DNA from: Aminobacter carboxidus
GTDB taxonomy: Bacteria; Pseudomonadota; Alphaproteobacteria; Rhizobiales; Rhizobiaceae
Direction: 5' to 3'
DNA length: 64,000 nucleotides
NCBI RefSeq assembly: GCF_014863355.1
Contig: NZ_JACZEP010000006.1
Span: forward strand, 62,001-126,000
Shown here: one piece after another, positions 43,123 through 51,746 of the stretch
How the letters are laid out: every line of letters begins with the position of its first letter
Position numbering within the stretch: position 1 is the stretch's first letter
The notes under the pieces: model-generated
Database searches by the model: none
Told to the model about the DNA's origin: nothing
What the model saw: the letters and a program-made list of their open reading frames with translations, nothing else
Position numbers and translations under genes: made by a program

Positions 43123-44689
43123 AATCCACACCATCAATTATGCCTATCGCCGGCCACCAAGCGAGCCGGGCTGCGCCATGGAGCGGGCCAAACAGCATAC
43201 CGTCACGGCCAAGGGCCATCGCCTGCGAGGAGCCGGCTGGCAACTCCGGGTTGAAGTCTGGCCAATCGTGCGTTGCCGGCGCGCCATCGCGCACAAATGC
43301 CGCCCAGGCCGCCATCATGGCCTGGGAAAGGGCATCGGTGGCGTCATCCGCGCCGACCTTGGCGGCGAAATGGGGATGGCGATGGGTGCCGAAGACGAAG
43401 GGCACACAAGCGGCATGCGGCGTGCCGCCGGTCACGGCGAGCGGCCAGGCGAAATCGTAGAAGAAGACAGGCGAGCCGCGACGTGCATGGCGGGCCGCAT
43501 AGCGCCAGACCGGGGCGCGGAAGACGAGGTCTGAGTAGATGGCAAGCCAGATCGCATCGGAGCCGGCTTCGGGCATGGCGGCGCGATAGCCGGCGAGGAT
43601 CGCCGCGGGCGATGGCGCGGGGTCGAACGGATAATGCAGCGCGATCAGCCGCACCAGCGCCGCTTCGAATGGCTCGCCCGGCCCGGGTGGCGAAAGTGCG
43701 GAAAGCTTGACGCCATCGGGCAGAGCGAGGTCGTACCAGAATTTCGCTTCGTCGCGGGTGAAGCCGATCAGCAGCGGCACGTCGGCGAGCACGCCTTCAT
43801 GCGGCCAGGCATGGACGAGCGCGCCGTCGAGCGTCGGCGCCGTACGCGGCCGGGGAAACCGCCTGGCGAAATCGGCGTCGCGCAGCAGCGCGGCTTCGCG
43901 GCGGACGAGGTCGGTGCCGGCGAGATCGCGCAAGCCGGCGACTGTAGTGCCAAGGGACGTGGCGACCGCCTCGGTATATTCGCCAGCGTCGTGGAGGCCG
44001 ACGAACATCGGCGGTTGGAACAGCGGCGGGCTCTGGGCGATGACGGTGCGAAACAGGCCACGGTTACAGGGATTTTGGGCGATCAGCACGACGTTGGCGG
44101 CACCTGAAGATTGGCCCGCGATCGTCACTTTGTGCGGATCGCCGCCGAAGGCTGCGATGGTCTCCTGGACCCAGCGCAGGCCGGCGATCTTGTCCTGCAA
44201 ACCCCAGTTGGCGCAGAACCCAGTGTCCGGGTCGACGAGATCAGGATGTGCCAGACCGCCCAGTGGTCCGAGCCGGTAGTTCACCGTCACGACGACGATG
44301 CCGTGCTCGCAGGCGAGGCCAAATCCGTCGCAGGCGGCAGCGCCGCCATGACCGTTACGTGTCGCCCCGCCGTGGAACCAGACCAGGACGGGCGCATTGC
44401 GCGCATCGACTGGCGCCCAGACATTCAGCGTCAGGCAGTCCTCGTCCATGTTGATGATCGGATCGTTGAGCCAGGTCTGGCTGCCGGCGAGGTGCTGCGG
44501 TGCCGCCGGACCTATCCGGTCAGCCTGGAGTATGCCGGTCCAGTTCGGCGTAGGCCTCGGCGAACGCAGCCTGAAAGCACCGATCGGCGCTGCCGCATAG
44601 GGGACGCCGAGAAAATGGTCGACGCCGTCATGCCGTCGCCCGGCGAGGCGGCCGGCGGGCGTTTCAACCATAATTTCCGTGTTGCCCAT
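43121..44689 (-). CDS. Type-B carboxylesterase/lipase family protein
   Basis: The 522-residue alpha/beta hydrolase has FLGVPYAAAPIGAFRLR and MDEDCLTLNVWAP near the N-terminus, the oxyanion loop VLVWFHGGATRNGHG, nucleophile Ser in TIAGQSSGAANVV (usual GESAG is GQSSG here), the acid in GFTRDEAKFW and the His in TGGTPHAACVPF. No signal peptide is seen, so it should act in the cytoplasm on an ester or amide. It shares the minus-strand operon with the reductase and HDO-1 genes; the gap to the reductase is 22 bp. Confidence 0.88.
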   Translation of the reverse strand: MGNTEIMVETPAGRLAGRRHDGVDHFLGVPYAAAPIGAFRLRSPRPTPNWTGILQADRIGPAAPQHLAGSQTWLNDPIINMDEDCLTLNVWAPVDARNAPVLVWFHGGATRNGHGGAAACDGFGLACEHGIVVVTVNYRLGPLGGLAHPDLVDPDTGFCANWGLQDKIAGLRWVQETIAAFGGDPHKVTIAGQSSGAANVVLIAQNPCNRGLFRTVIAQSPPLFQPPMFVGLHDAGEYTEAVATSLGTTVAGLRDLAGTDLVRREAALLRDADFARRFPRPRTAPTLDGALVHAWPHEGVLADVPLLIGFTRDEAKFWYDLALPDGVKLSALSPPGPGEPFEAALVRLIALHYPFDPAPSPAAILAGYRAAMPEAGSDAIWLAIYSDLVFRAPVWRYAARHARRGSPVFFYDFAWPLAVTGGTPHAACVPFVFGTHRHPHFAAKVGADDATDALSQAMMAAWAAFVRDGAPATHDWPDFNPELPAGSSQAMALGRDGMLFGPLHGAARLAWWPAIGIIDGVD

Positions 44690-44711
44690 CGCCCGCGACT
44701 GCTGCCTTGCG

Positions 44712-45725
44712 CTATTCGGCCGGCACGAGCGTGTGCTGGAAATTGAAGGCGTCGGCGTAGATGAAGCCGGGATTGGCGCCGTTTTCGACGAACAGTTTTT
44801 TGGCGCTCGAAATCATGTTGGGCGAACCGCACATGTAGATCGCATGCTCGGAGAAGTCGCGAATGTCTTCGCTGGCGACCTCCTGGACGTAGCCTTGCCG
44901 ACCGCTCCAGTTCGGGCTGGGCCGCGAGAGCACCGGCACATACTGGAAGTCGCACAACCGCTCGCCCCAGGACTGGATCTCGTCATGCAGATAGAGATCC
45001 TCCTCGCTGCGCATGCCCCAGTAGAGCGACACCGGCGGACAATCGGGATCATCCATCAGCGATTCCAGGATGCTTTTGATGGGTGCCAAGCCGGTGCCCG
45101 TCGCCACCATCACGATGGGCCGGAAGTCTTCCTTGCGGCAGCAGAACAGGCCGTGCGGCAGTTCTACGTCGAGCCTGTCGCCGGCGTTGAGCCGCAGCAA
45201 CTGGCCGCCGGTGAAGTGGCCATCGCGGACGCGGCGGATGTGCAAGTCGACGGTCTTGCCGTTGGGCACCGATGCCATGGAGAAGCTGCGCTTGTTGCCG
45301 TCGCCAAGCAGCAGGTTGAGATATTGCCCGGGACGGTAGACCAGCTCTTCGGCGCCAGGGATCGCAAGGGTCAGGTGGACGACATCGCGGCCGAGGTGGC
45401 GGACGGATTCCACGGTCGCGGTATACCGTTTCGGATCGGAGCACGGCTCCATCGGGCGTTCGGTCGAGATCAGCAGGTCGCTTTCGGGCCGCGCCTGGCA
45501 GGCCAGCGCGAAGCCCTCCTCCTCATCCTCCGGTGTCAGCGCCAGCGGATATTCGTCATAACGCACGCAGCCTTCCATCAGCCGCACGCGGCAGGTGCCG
45601 CAGCCACCCTCGGTGCAATCGTGCAGCAGTTGGATGCCCTGGCGGATCGCCGCCATCAGCACGGATTCTTCAGCGGCAACGGTAAACTGGTCCTCGGTTT
45701 CGAGGACGCGCACAACATGGTCCAT
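44712..45725 (-). CDS. 2Fe-2S/FAD/NAD(P)H oxidoreductase, electron-transfer component of an oxygenase
   Basis: The 337-residue protein has a plant-type ferredoxin domain at the N-terminus (Cys37, Cys42, Cys45 and Cys76), then an FAD domain (YRPGQYLNLLLG, KRSFSMASVP) and an NAD(P) domain (VMVATGTGLAPIKSILE, YWGMRSEEDLY). This is the class IB reductase order found in multicomponent oxygenases. Here the only oxygenase candidates nearby are the HDO proteins, so it may supply their electrons, perhaps via the two ferredoxins. ATG 45725 has GGAG upstream. Confidence 0.88.
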   Translation of the reverse strand: MDHVVRVLETEDQFTVAAEESVLMAAIRQGIQLLHDCTEGGCGTCRVRLMEGCVRYDEYPLALTPEDEEEGFALACQARPESDLLISTERPMEPCSDPKRYTATVESVRHLGRDVVHLTLAIPGAEELVYRPGQYLNLLLGDGNKRSFSMASVPNGKTVDLHIRRVRDGHFTGGQLLRLNAGDRLDVELPHGLFCCRKEDFRPIVMVATGTGLAPIKSILESLMDDPDCPPVSLYWGMRSEEDLYLHDEIQSWGERLCDFQYVPVLSRPSPNWSGRQGYVQEVASEDIRDFSEHAIYMCGSPNMISSAKKLFVENGANPGFIYADAFNFQHTLVPAE

Positions 45726-45766
45726 CCATGTCTCCACTAAGGTTGGATGCGGCGCCGCCGCTTCGG

Positions 45767-46246
45767 TCACTTCTTGATGTCAGCCTGGACCAGGACCTTG
45801 TGTCCCATGGGCTCCAGCATGGCCTGCAAGGCGGCGAGCGCTGCCACGCCGCAGGCGATGTCCTGCTCGCCATTGCCGCCGCTCAAGCCGACCCCGCCGA
45901 TGACGTCGCCGTCGACGACGACGGGAAAGCCGCCGACGAAGGCGGCGAAGCGGCCCTCGAAGCTGAGCTGGATGCCGAAGGCTTCGTTGCCGGGCAGAGC
46001 CGGGCCATTTGGCGGGGTGGTGAACAGATGCGTCGAGCGCTTGTGCCCGGCGGCGGTGAAGGCCTTGTTCCAGGCGATCTGAGGACCAGTGACACGGGCG
46101 CCGTTCATGCGCTCCAGCGCGATCGGATAGCCGCCGTCATCGGCGATGCAGACGGTTTCAGGAACATTGAGTTCCAGCGCCTTGGCAACCGCCGCGGCGA
46201 CCATCACGCGAGCTTCTTCAAGTTCGAGTTTAAGGACCTGTTTCAC
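45767..46246 (-). CDS. GlcG/HbpS family (haem-binding DUF336) protein
   Basis: The 159-residue protein has the GlcG/PduO-C-like fold: LELEEARVMVAAAVAKALELN, ETVCIADDGGYPIALERM, NKAFTAAGHKRSTHLF and GFPVVVDGDVIGGVGLSGGNGEQD. Relatives include HbpS, which binds haem, and subunits encoded next to glycolate oxidase or corrinoid enzymes; the function is not settled. It may handle a cofactor or quench by-products of the HDO reaction. I chose GTG 46246, since the domain starts there. It lies 87 bp after HDO-1 and 41 bp before the reductase. Confidence 0.82.
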   Translation of the reverse strand: MKQVLKLELEEARVMVAAAVAKALELNVPETVCIADDGGYPIALERMNGARVTGPQIAWNKAFTAAGHKRSTHLFTTPPNGPALPGNEAFGIQLSFEGRFAAFVGGFPVVVDGDVIGGVGLSGGNGEQDIACGVAALAALQAMLEPMGHKVLVQADIKK

Positions 46247-46333
46247 GTCGTTATCGTCCGGCAATGGTTGGCAATTTGAAGGGACGCACGAGGCAGGCAA
46301 GCCACCCCGCGCGCTCCCCACTATGGCGAAGGA

Positions 46334-47062
46334 TCAGGCGGCGAGGAGTTCCTCAAGCGGCAGTTCGGCCGCGACATAGTCGTTGTAGAGCGCGGTGGTG
46401 TAGAGCAGCCGCATCTGGGCGCCGACCTCACAGATCTTGAGGCAGCGCTGCTGCATCTCGACGGTGCGGGCATGTTCCAGGACGATCTGGTAGCCGCGTT
46501 CGCCATGGATCTCGTCGGAGACGATGTGCAGGTCGAAGAACTCGACCTCCTCGTCGGTGAAGCCATATTTGTCGCGCAGCGTCGGCGTCTGCTTGCGGTA
46601 GATCGACGGCACCTGGGATTCGAGCCCGACGACGAGGCCGGCAACGGCAACGATCGGGTCTTCGCGCATGGCCACCGCATAGCACCAGCTCTGCAGCGCG
46701 CGTGTCGTCGGCGACATGTTGTCGGGGTCGCGCATCCTGTCGCCCGTCGTGCCGCAGGCTTCGCCGAAACGGACGAGCAGGTCGGTGTGGCGGTCGCCGC
46801 CGATCTCTTCCTCATACATGTTGGCCAGCAGGAAATCCTTGGCCTCGGTATAGCCCTCCGGCATGCGGGCATAGATGTAGCCGAGGTAATCCGCGAACGG
46901 CCCGACATAGTGGTAGTGGTTCTCGGCCCAGCGGGCGAGATGGTCGCGGCTCAGCTTGCCGCTCGCCCAGCCAACGCTGAACGGCGACTTGTTGGCGCTC
47001 TTGCCCTTGATGGCGTTTTCCAGCGCCGTGCGGAACTCGTCCGGATTCATTGCAACGGTCAT
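46334..47062 (-). CDS. Haem-oxygenase-like diiron oxidase/oxygenase, paralogue 1 (HDO-1)
   Basis: The 242-residue all-helical protein belongs to the TenA/PqqC-like haem-oxygenase-like superfamily. Residues Glu85, His92, Glu148, His179, Asp183 and His186 reproduce the E-x6-H ... E ... H-x3-D-x2-H ligand spacing of diiron HDO enzymes (CADD, SznF, UndA relatives), so a dinuclear iron site is expected. HDO enzymes oxidise amines, hydroxylate nitrogen or cleave C-C bonds with oxygen; the substrate here is unknown. The duplicate at 54309 differs at about 15 of the first 231 residues. AAGGGAG precedes ATG 47062. A 35-bp palindromic operator lies 28 bp upstream. Confidence 0.85.
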   Translation of the reverse strand: MTVAMNPDEFRTALENAIKGKSANKSPFSVGWASGKLSRDHLARWAENHYHYVGPFADYLGYIYARMPEGYTEAKDFLLANMYEEEIGGDRHTDLLVRFGEACGTTGDRMRDPDNMSPTTRALQSWCYAVAMREDPIVAVAGLVVGLESQVPSIYRKQTPTLRDKYGFTDEEVEFFDLHIVSDEIHGERGYQIVLEHARTVEMQQRCLKICEVGAQMRLLYTTALYNDYVAAELPLEELLAA

Positions 47063-47089
47063 TCACTGCTCCCTTGAGAAATCGTCTGA

Positions 47090-47124
47090 AAGTCATTTTG
47101 GAATACTGTATACCAAAATGACTT
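47090..47124. promoter_or_regulatory. GntR operator before HDO-1 (35-bp palindrome)
   Basis: Arms AAGTCATTTTGG (47090-47101) and CCAAAATGACTT (47113-47124) are perfectly complementary. The centre AATACTGTATA is itself palindromic except for its outer pair. It is the most symmetrical of a family of sites sharing ATAC(T/A)GTAT and should bind the FadR-type regulator. Confidence 0.75.
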
Positions 47125-47284
47125 GAGCGCAAGGGCCGGTAAAGGATACCTCCCGATAGCGAGCGCTGCCGGACTGGCCATGCCGCGGAAGTTCGGCTAG
47201 CTTTCTTTCATCCGAAACATTCCGGTGAACCTTTTTGCGGCCAACAACGACCAAGCAGACAGGAGCCCGGCGGTAGCACCGGCC

Positions 47285-47857
47285 ATGAACATCGCATCAG
47301 ACCCCATGTCCGATCGTGATCTCGTGAGCCGCGTCGCGAACGGCGACCGCGCCGCTTTGCGGCTCCTGTTCACGCGGCACCACGCACGGGTCTACCGTTT
47401 CGTGGCGCGCCAGACGGGGTCGGAAGCGATGGCGGATGACGTAGCCAATGAGGTGTTTCTCGAATTGTGGCGCCAGGCGCCGAAATTCGAAGGCCGCTCG
47501 GAAGTCTCGACCTGGCTGCTTGGCATAGCGCGCTTCAAGGCGCTGTCGTCGCTGCGCAAGCGCAAGGAAGAGTGGCTCGACGACGACGATGCGGCAGCCG
47601 TGCCCGACGACAACGACACGCCCGAAGTGGCGACGATGAAGACCGACAAGGGTGCTGCCCTGCGTCGCTTCGTCGATGCGCTCGCCGAGGAGCATCGCAC
47701 GGTCATCGACCTCGCCTACTACCATGGCAAGTCGGTCACCGAGATCGGCGAGGTGCTCGACATTCCGGTCGCCACCGTGAAGACGCGGATGTTTTATGCC
47801 CGCAAGAAACTCGGCGAAGCCTTGAAGGCCGCCGGATACGACAGGGGCTGGCCATGA
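47285..47857 (+). CDS. ECF-type RNA polymerase sigma factor
   Basis: The 190-residue protein has sigma region 2 (HHARVYRFVARQTGSEAMADDVANEVFLELWR) and region 4 (RTVIDLAYYHGKSVTEIGEVLDIPVATVKTRM), with no sigma-3 domain, the hallmark of ECF factors. It is the first gene of a three-gene operon with an anti-sigma factor and a subtilase. I preferred ATG 47285 as giving a typical length; GTG 47225 and ATG 47306 are alternatives and none has a strong ribosome site. Its target promoters are unknown. Confidence 0.88.
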   Translation: MNIASDPMSDRDLVSRVANGDRAALRLLFTRHHARVYRFVARQTGSEAMADDVANEVFLELWRQAPKFEGRSEVSTWLLGIARFKALSSLRKRKEEWLDDDDAAAVPDDNDTPEVATMKTDKGAALRRFVDALAEEHRTVIDLAYYHGKSVTEIGEVLDIPVATVKTRMFYARKKLGEALKAAGYDRGWP

Positions 47858-48516
47858 GCGCTGCCGAAAAGATGTCGCGCCGCGACGAGATCGAGACGCT
47901 GCTGCCGTTCTATCTGAACGGCACGCTCGAAGGGTCCGAGCTGGCAACCGTCGAAGACTGGCTCGCCAGCGATCCGGCAGCACCTGCTGCCCTTGAAGCC
48001 GCCGAGGCCGAGTTCTCCGGCACGATGGCCTCCAACGAGGCAATCCGTCCGCCCGCCGATGCGCTGAGCCGCTTTTCCAAGCTGCTCGACGCCGAAGCCG
48101 GGCCAGTGCGCGAACCGCAGGCTCAATCGCTGCTGTCGCGGGTCTGGGAACGGTTCATGGGCCTGCCGGTGGGCGTCGCCTGGGGAGCGGCGGCGGCATT
48201 GCTGGCACTGGTGATGGTGCAGTCGGTGCTCGAGCCCGGCGGCCGTGGCAACGACGTCCAGGTCGCTGGAACCGGCGAGGATCAGAGCAAGCTGCCTTTC
48301 GCGCTGGTCACCTTCAAGCCGGATGCCAGGATGGCCGACATTGCCAGCCTGCTCGGCGACAATGGCGCTTCGATCATCGACGGCCCGACGGCGAGCGGCG
48401 TCTTCCGCATCGCCATCCCGGCCGAAACCGTCGCCGATTACGACCGCATCGTCGGCGCCATCGCGGCAGCGTCCTTTGCCGACACTGTGACGGCAGGAAG
48501 GAAACCCCAGGGATGA
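47854..48516 (+). CDS. Membrane-bound anti-sigma factor with a periplasmic domain
   Basis: The 220-residue protein overlaps the sigma stop (ATGA), which supports its role as the cognate anti-sigma factor. Residues 1 to about 100 resemble an anti-sigma domain (DEIETLLPFYLNGTLEGSEL...DWLASDP) without the zinc HxxxCxxC. One membrane helix follows (GVAWGAAAALLALVMVQSVL). The exported end, ALVTFKPDARMADIASLLGD and ASIIDGPTASGVFRIAIP, looks like a subtilase propeptide (I9-like) module. It may tie the sigma factor to the protease encoded next. Confidence 0.75.
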   Translation: MSAAEKMSRRDEIETLLPFYLNGTLEGSELATVEDWLASDPAAPAALEAAEAEFSGTMASNEAIRPPADALSRFSKLLDAEAGPVREPQAQSLLSRVWERFMGLPVGVAWGAAAALLALVMVQSVLEPGGRGNDVQVAGTGEDQSKLPFALVTFKPDARMADIASLLGDNGASIIDGPTASGVFRIAIPAETVADYDRIVGAIAAASFADTVTAGRKPQG

Positions 48517-50024
48517 CGACCTCAGGGCGATTTGCACAGCTTGTGCTGGCGGCGACATTGTTTGCCGCCACACCTGTTTTCGCCCAGACCAACGATCCCA
48601 GCCTGACGCCGCAGCAGCTTGACTGCCTCAACCAGACGACTACGGCCGGCAACGCCAATTGCCTGCAGCCGGGCGGCCCGGCACCTGGCGCCGCTCCGGG
48701 AGGCGCGTCGGGCGGCAGCGGCCTGCCCGCGCCCGTCAGCCTGCCCGAACTGCTCGTCGACCTGTTCCCTAATCCCGGCGACTTTCCCGGCGTCGCTTCG
48801 GGTGGCCAGCCGGCAACGCCGGTGCCGACGCCAAACCCACTGCGCGATCCCGCCGGCGGCAATGCCGCCCCCTCCGGCACGGGCGCACAGGCCGGGGCAC
48901 CGCCACCACAACCGCCTGCAGCCGATATCGCACCGCCAGGCAGCGCCATCACCGCGCCGCCGCGTGCCATCTCGGGCGCCTTCGTTCCCGACGAGGTACT
49001 GGTGACAGTCGATGGTGGTGCTGCCGACGCGCAGGCCCTTGCCGCCGCCTATGGCCTCGAAATCCGCTCCCAGCGGCAGTCGGTACTGCTCGGCACCAGC
49101 CTCGTACGCTTCGGCATTCCCGACGGCCGTCCGGTCGGCGTGGTGCTGGCGCAACTGGCCGGCGACGGCCGCACCAGCGAGCGCGAGCCCAACCACATCT
49201 ACGAGCTGCAGCAGGCTGCGGCAGCATCCAGCTTCGCCTTCCAGCGCATCTCGCTCGACGAGGCGGCAGCGAATGGCGAAAACGTCAATGTCGCGGTCAT
49301 CGATACGGCCATCGACGAAACCCATCCGGCGCTCAAGGGCGTGATCGTTGAGAGCTTCGACGCCATGCCAGGCGTTGCCGTCACCGCCCGCGACCACGCC
49401 ACCTCGGTCGCCGGGCTGATATCAGGCACCGGCGCGTTCAAGGGCATGGCGCCGGGTTCGAAGATCTTCCACGCCCGCGCCTTCGAAGGCGGCAAGTCGA
49501 ACATGGAGATCATCCTCAACGCGCTCGACTGGGCCGCCGAGCAGAACGTCCAGATCGTCAATATGAGTTTCGTCGGGCCAAAGAATGCGCTGCTGGAGCA
49601 GGCCAGCCGCGGAGCCCGTGCGCGCGGCATGATCCTCGTCGCTGCCGCCGGCAACAACGGCCCCGGCGCGCCCTATGGCTATCCGGCCGCCTACAAGGGC
49701 GTTATCGCGGTCACCGCCACCGACGCCAAGGACGCGATCATGAAGCAGGCCAATCGCGGCCCCTATGTCTACATCTCGGCGCCCGGCGTCGACCTGATGG
49801 CCCCTGTTGGTGGCGGCACCGACCTCGTCACCGGCACGTCGTTTGCCGCGGCCGTCGTCAGCGGTGCGATCGCCAACCTGCTGCACGCCGAACCGGAGCG
49901 CAGTGCCGATTCGATCGAAAAGGCGCTTGCCGCCACCGCCACCGACCTCGGCGACAAGGGTCGCGACACCGACTTCGGCTTCGGGCTGATCAACACCAAG
50001 GCGGCGGAAGCAGCCAAGGAGTAG
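48513..50024 (+). CDS. Exported S8 (subtilisin-like) serine protease
   Basis: The 503-residue protein has a signal peptide (LVLAATLFAATPVFAQ), a Pro/Gly/Ala-rich stretch (about residues 45-145), a propeptide-like domain (about 150-235), then the S8 catalytic domain. Catalytic Asp264 lies in AVIDTAIDETHP, His295 in RDHATSVAGLI, oxyanion Asn in AAAGNNGPG and Ser443 in GTSFAAAVVSG. The His motif is HAT instead of the usual HGT. Its ATG overlaps the anti-sigma stop, so the three genes are one unit. It should act in the periplasm or outside the cell. Confidence 0.88.
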   Translation: MTTSGRFAQLVLAATLFAATPVFAQTNDPSLTPQQLDCLNQTTTAGNANCLQPGGPAPGAAPGGASGGSGLPAPVSLPELLVDLFPNPGDFPGVASGGQPATPVPTPNPLRDPAGGNAAPSGTGAQAGAPPPQPPAADIAPPGSAITAPPRAISGAFVPDEVLVTVDGGAADAQALAAAYGLEIRSQRQSVLLGTSLVRFGIPDGRPVGVVLAQLAGDGRTSEREPNHIYELQQAAAASSFAFQRISLDEAAANGENVNVAVIDTAIDETHPALKGVIVESFDAMPGVAVTARDHATSVAGLISGTGAFKGMAPGSKIFHARAFEGGKSNMEIILNALDWAAEQNVQIVNMSFVGPKNALLEQASRGARARGMILVAAAGNNGPGAPYGYPAAYKGVIAVTATDAKDAIMKQANRGPYVYISAPGVDLMAPVGGGTDLVTGTSFAAAVVSGAIANLLHAEPERSADSIEKALAATATDLGDKGRDTDFGFGLINTKAAEAAKE

Positions 50025-50078
50025 GCGCAGCGCCAGAACCTGCTGCCCCCTTTCAGTCACCAGCGGCTTGCCCGGCGG

Positions 50079-50993
50079 TCAAACACCTGCAATTCGCCGA
50101 TAGGCCAATCCCGCCAGCGCAATATCCTGCAAGCCGACGCCAACCGACTTGTAGATGGTGATCTCGTCATCGGCGCTGCGGCCGCTCGCCTTGCCGGCGA
50201 GGATTTCGCCGAGCTCGACGATCTTTTCCGCCGGCAGTGCTTCAGGGTCGGCGAGCACGAGGTCGCCGGCTTCGCGCAGGCTCTGGTCGCGCCACTCGAC
50301 GGCGACGAGCGAAGCACGCGCCATGGCACGGTCATCGAGTTCGCGGGTGTTGGGCAGGCTTGAGCCGACCGCAGCAATGAAGCAGCCCGGCTTGAGCAAC
50401 TCGCCCGAAAACAGCGCGGACGGCGAGCGCGAAGCGGTGACGACGATATCGGCTTCTGTAGCGGCTTCCGTCGCCGTGGCCATGCGCGTGGGGATGCCGC
50501 AGGTGGCTTCAAGCTCGGCGGCCAGCGCCGGATCTGGCGAACGGCTGACCAGCAGCACGCGTTTGAGCGGAAAGGCTTCGGCCAGTTGCATCGCATGCGC
50601 CCGCCCGAGCGGGCCGGAGCCGAAGACGGCGAGCGTCGAGGAACTCGGCCGGGCAAGGTGCTTGGCCGCGATGACCGAGCAGCCGGCGGTCCTGAGACTT
50701 GTAATCGCTCCCGCATCAAAGGTGGCGAGCGCGCGGCCGTCGACCGAAGAAAACAGCAGGATGACGAACGAGAACTGGCCCTTGATCGTGCTGTAGACCT
50801 TGGCGCCCAAAACCTGCTGGCCGGGGATGACCGCGCCCAGCGTCGACAGCTTGACCCCGCCGGCCTCGCTGCGAATGCGCGCCTGCATCGCTGCCTCTTG
50901 CCTGCCGAAAGACAGGAAGGCATCAGCCAGCACGGCACGAGCGTCGGCGACGCTGACGGCGGCTTCGACCATGGCATCGGTGATATGGATCAT
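50079..50993 (-). CDS. Ornithine cyclodeaminase / mu-crystallin family protein
   Basis: The 304-residue enzyme has the family order: MVEAAVSVADARAVLADAF, KLSTLGAVIPGQQVLGAKVYS, LATFDAGAITSLRTA (the DAxxIT-R substrate region), the Rossmann NAD site LAVFGSGPLGRAHAMQL and the end TIYKSVGVGLQDIALA. Members cyclise, reduce or oxidise amino acids and cyclic imines. It ends the HDO-2 operon and overlaps the TauE stop (ATGA). Whether it works on an imine formed by the HDO enzymes is only inference. Confidence 0.88.
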   Translation of the reverse strand: MIHITDAMVEAAVSVADARAVLADAFLSFGRQEAAMQARIRSEAGGVKLSTLGAVIPGQQVLGAKVYSTIKGQFSFVILLFSSVDGRALATFDAGAITSLRTAGCSVIAAKHLARPSSSTLAVFGSGPLGRAHAMQLAEAFPLKRVLLVSRSPDPALAAELEATCGIPTRMATATEAATEADIVVTASRSPSALFSGELLKPGCFIAAVGSSLPNTRELDDRAMARASLVAVEWRDQSLREAGDLVLADPEALPAEKIVELGEILAGKASGRSADDEITIYKSVGVGLQDIALAGLAYRRIAGV

Positions 50994-51745
50994 GGCACCA
51001 GCGTCCGGGCGAGAATGCCGAGCGCGCCGAGGCCCGACATGGTGAGCAGAAGGACGCGCACGCCGTGTGGCGAGAAGTGCCTGACAAATCGTCCGGAGAC
51101 AAAGAAGCCGCCCAGCATCAGCGGGAAGAGCAGGATGCCGAGCCACAGCTGCGGCAAGGAGAAGCGGTCGACATAAGCGAGCATCAGCAGTGACAGGATG
51201 GCGCCGGCAAAGAAGACGCAGCTGACCGTCGCGCGCATCTGGCGTGGCGGCACATATTGCATGACGATAGCGAAGGGCGGCGCGCCCGATGAGGTGATGG
51301 TGCCCATCAGCCCGGAGGCCAGGCCGGCCAGCGCCATGTTGGGATGCGATGCCTCGACCTTCCAGCCGGCGAAGCTGAGGCCGACACCGACGAGGATCAA
51401 CAGCGCAAAGACGATGGCAAAGGCATTGGTCGGCAAGGCCGCGAGCGTCGCCCCGGCCAGCAGCGTGCCGCCGGCGCGGCCGGCCATCAACGTGGTGACC
51501 GAGGCCCAGTCGACGGCGTCGAAATCGCGCTGCAAGCCCAGAAGGGCGAGCCCGGCGCCAAGCACCAGCAGCGGCCCCGGCGCCATCTCGGGAAAGAACA
51601 ACACCGCCAGCGGCGCCGAAACCATGGCGAAGCCGAGCCCGCCTATGCCCTGGAGCAGTGCAGCGACAAACACCATCGCGCCCATGCCGACCAGATGACC
51701 CGGCACGAAGGTGCCGGGCATCGACGACAACAGCGTCTCAAGCAT
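50990..51745 (-). CDS. TauE/SafE family sulfite/anion exporter
   Basis: The 251-residue integral membrane protein has seven to eight hydrophobic segments with the TauE/SafE repeats (GMGAMVFVAALLQGIGGLGFA and ASGLMGTITSSGAPPF). The family exports sulfite, sulfonates or organic acids. It lies in the HDO-2 operon, overlapping the OCD-family start (ATGA), two bases after the aldehyde dehydrogenase stop, so it may carry a product of the same pathway, perhaps a sulfur-containing one. Confidence 0.82.
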   Translation of the reverse strand: MLETLLSSMPGTFVPGHLVGMGAMVFVAALLQGIGGLGFAMVSAPLAVLFFPEMAPGPLLVLGAGLALLGLQRDFDAVDWASVTTLMAGRAGGTLLAGATLAALPTNAFAIVFALLILVGVGLSFAGWKVEASHPNMALAGLASGLMGTITSSGAPPFAIVMQYVPPRQMRATVSCVFFAGAILSLLMLAYVDRFSLPQLWLGILLFPLMLGGFFVSGRFVRHFSPHGVRVLLLTMSGLGALGILARTLVP

Positions 51746-51746
51746 G

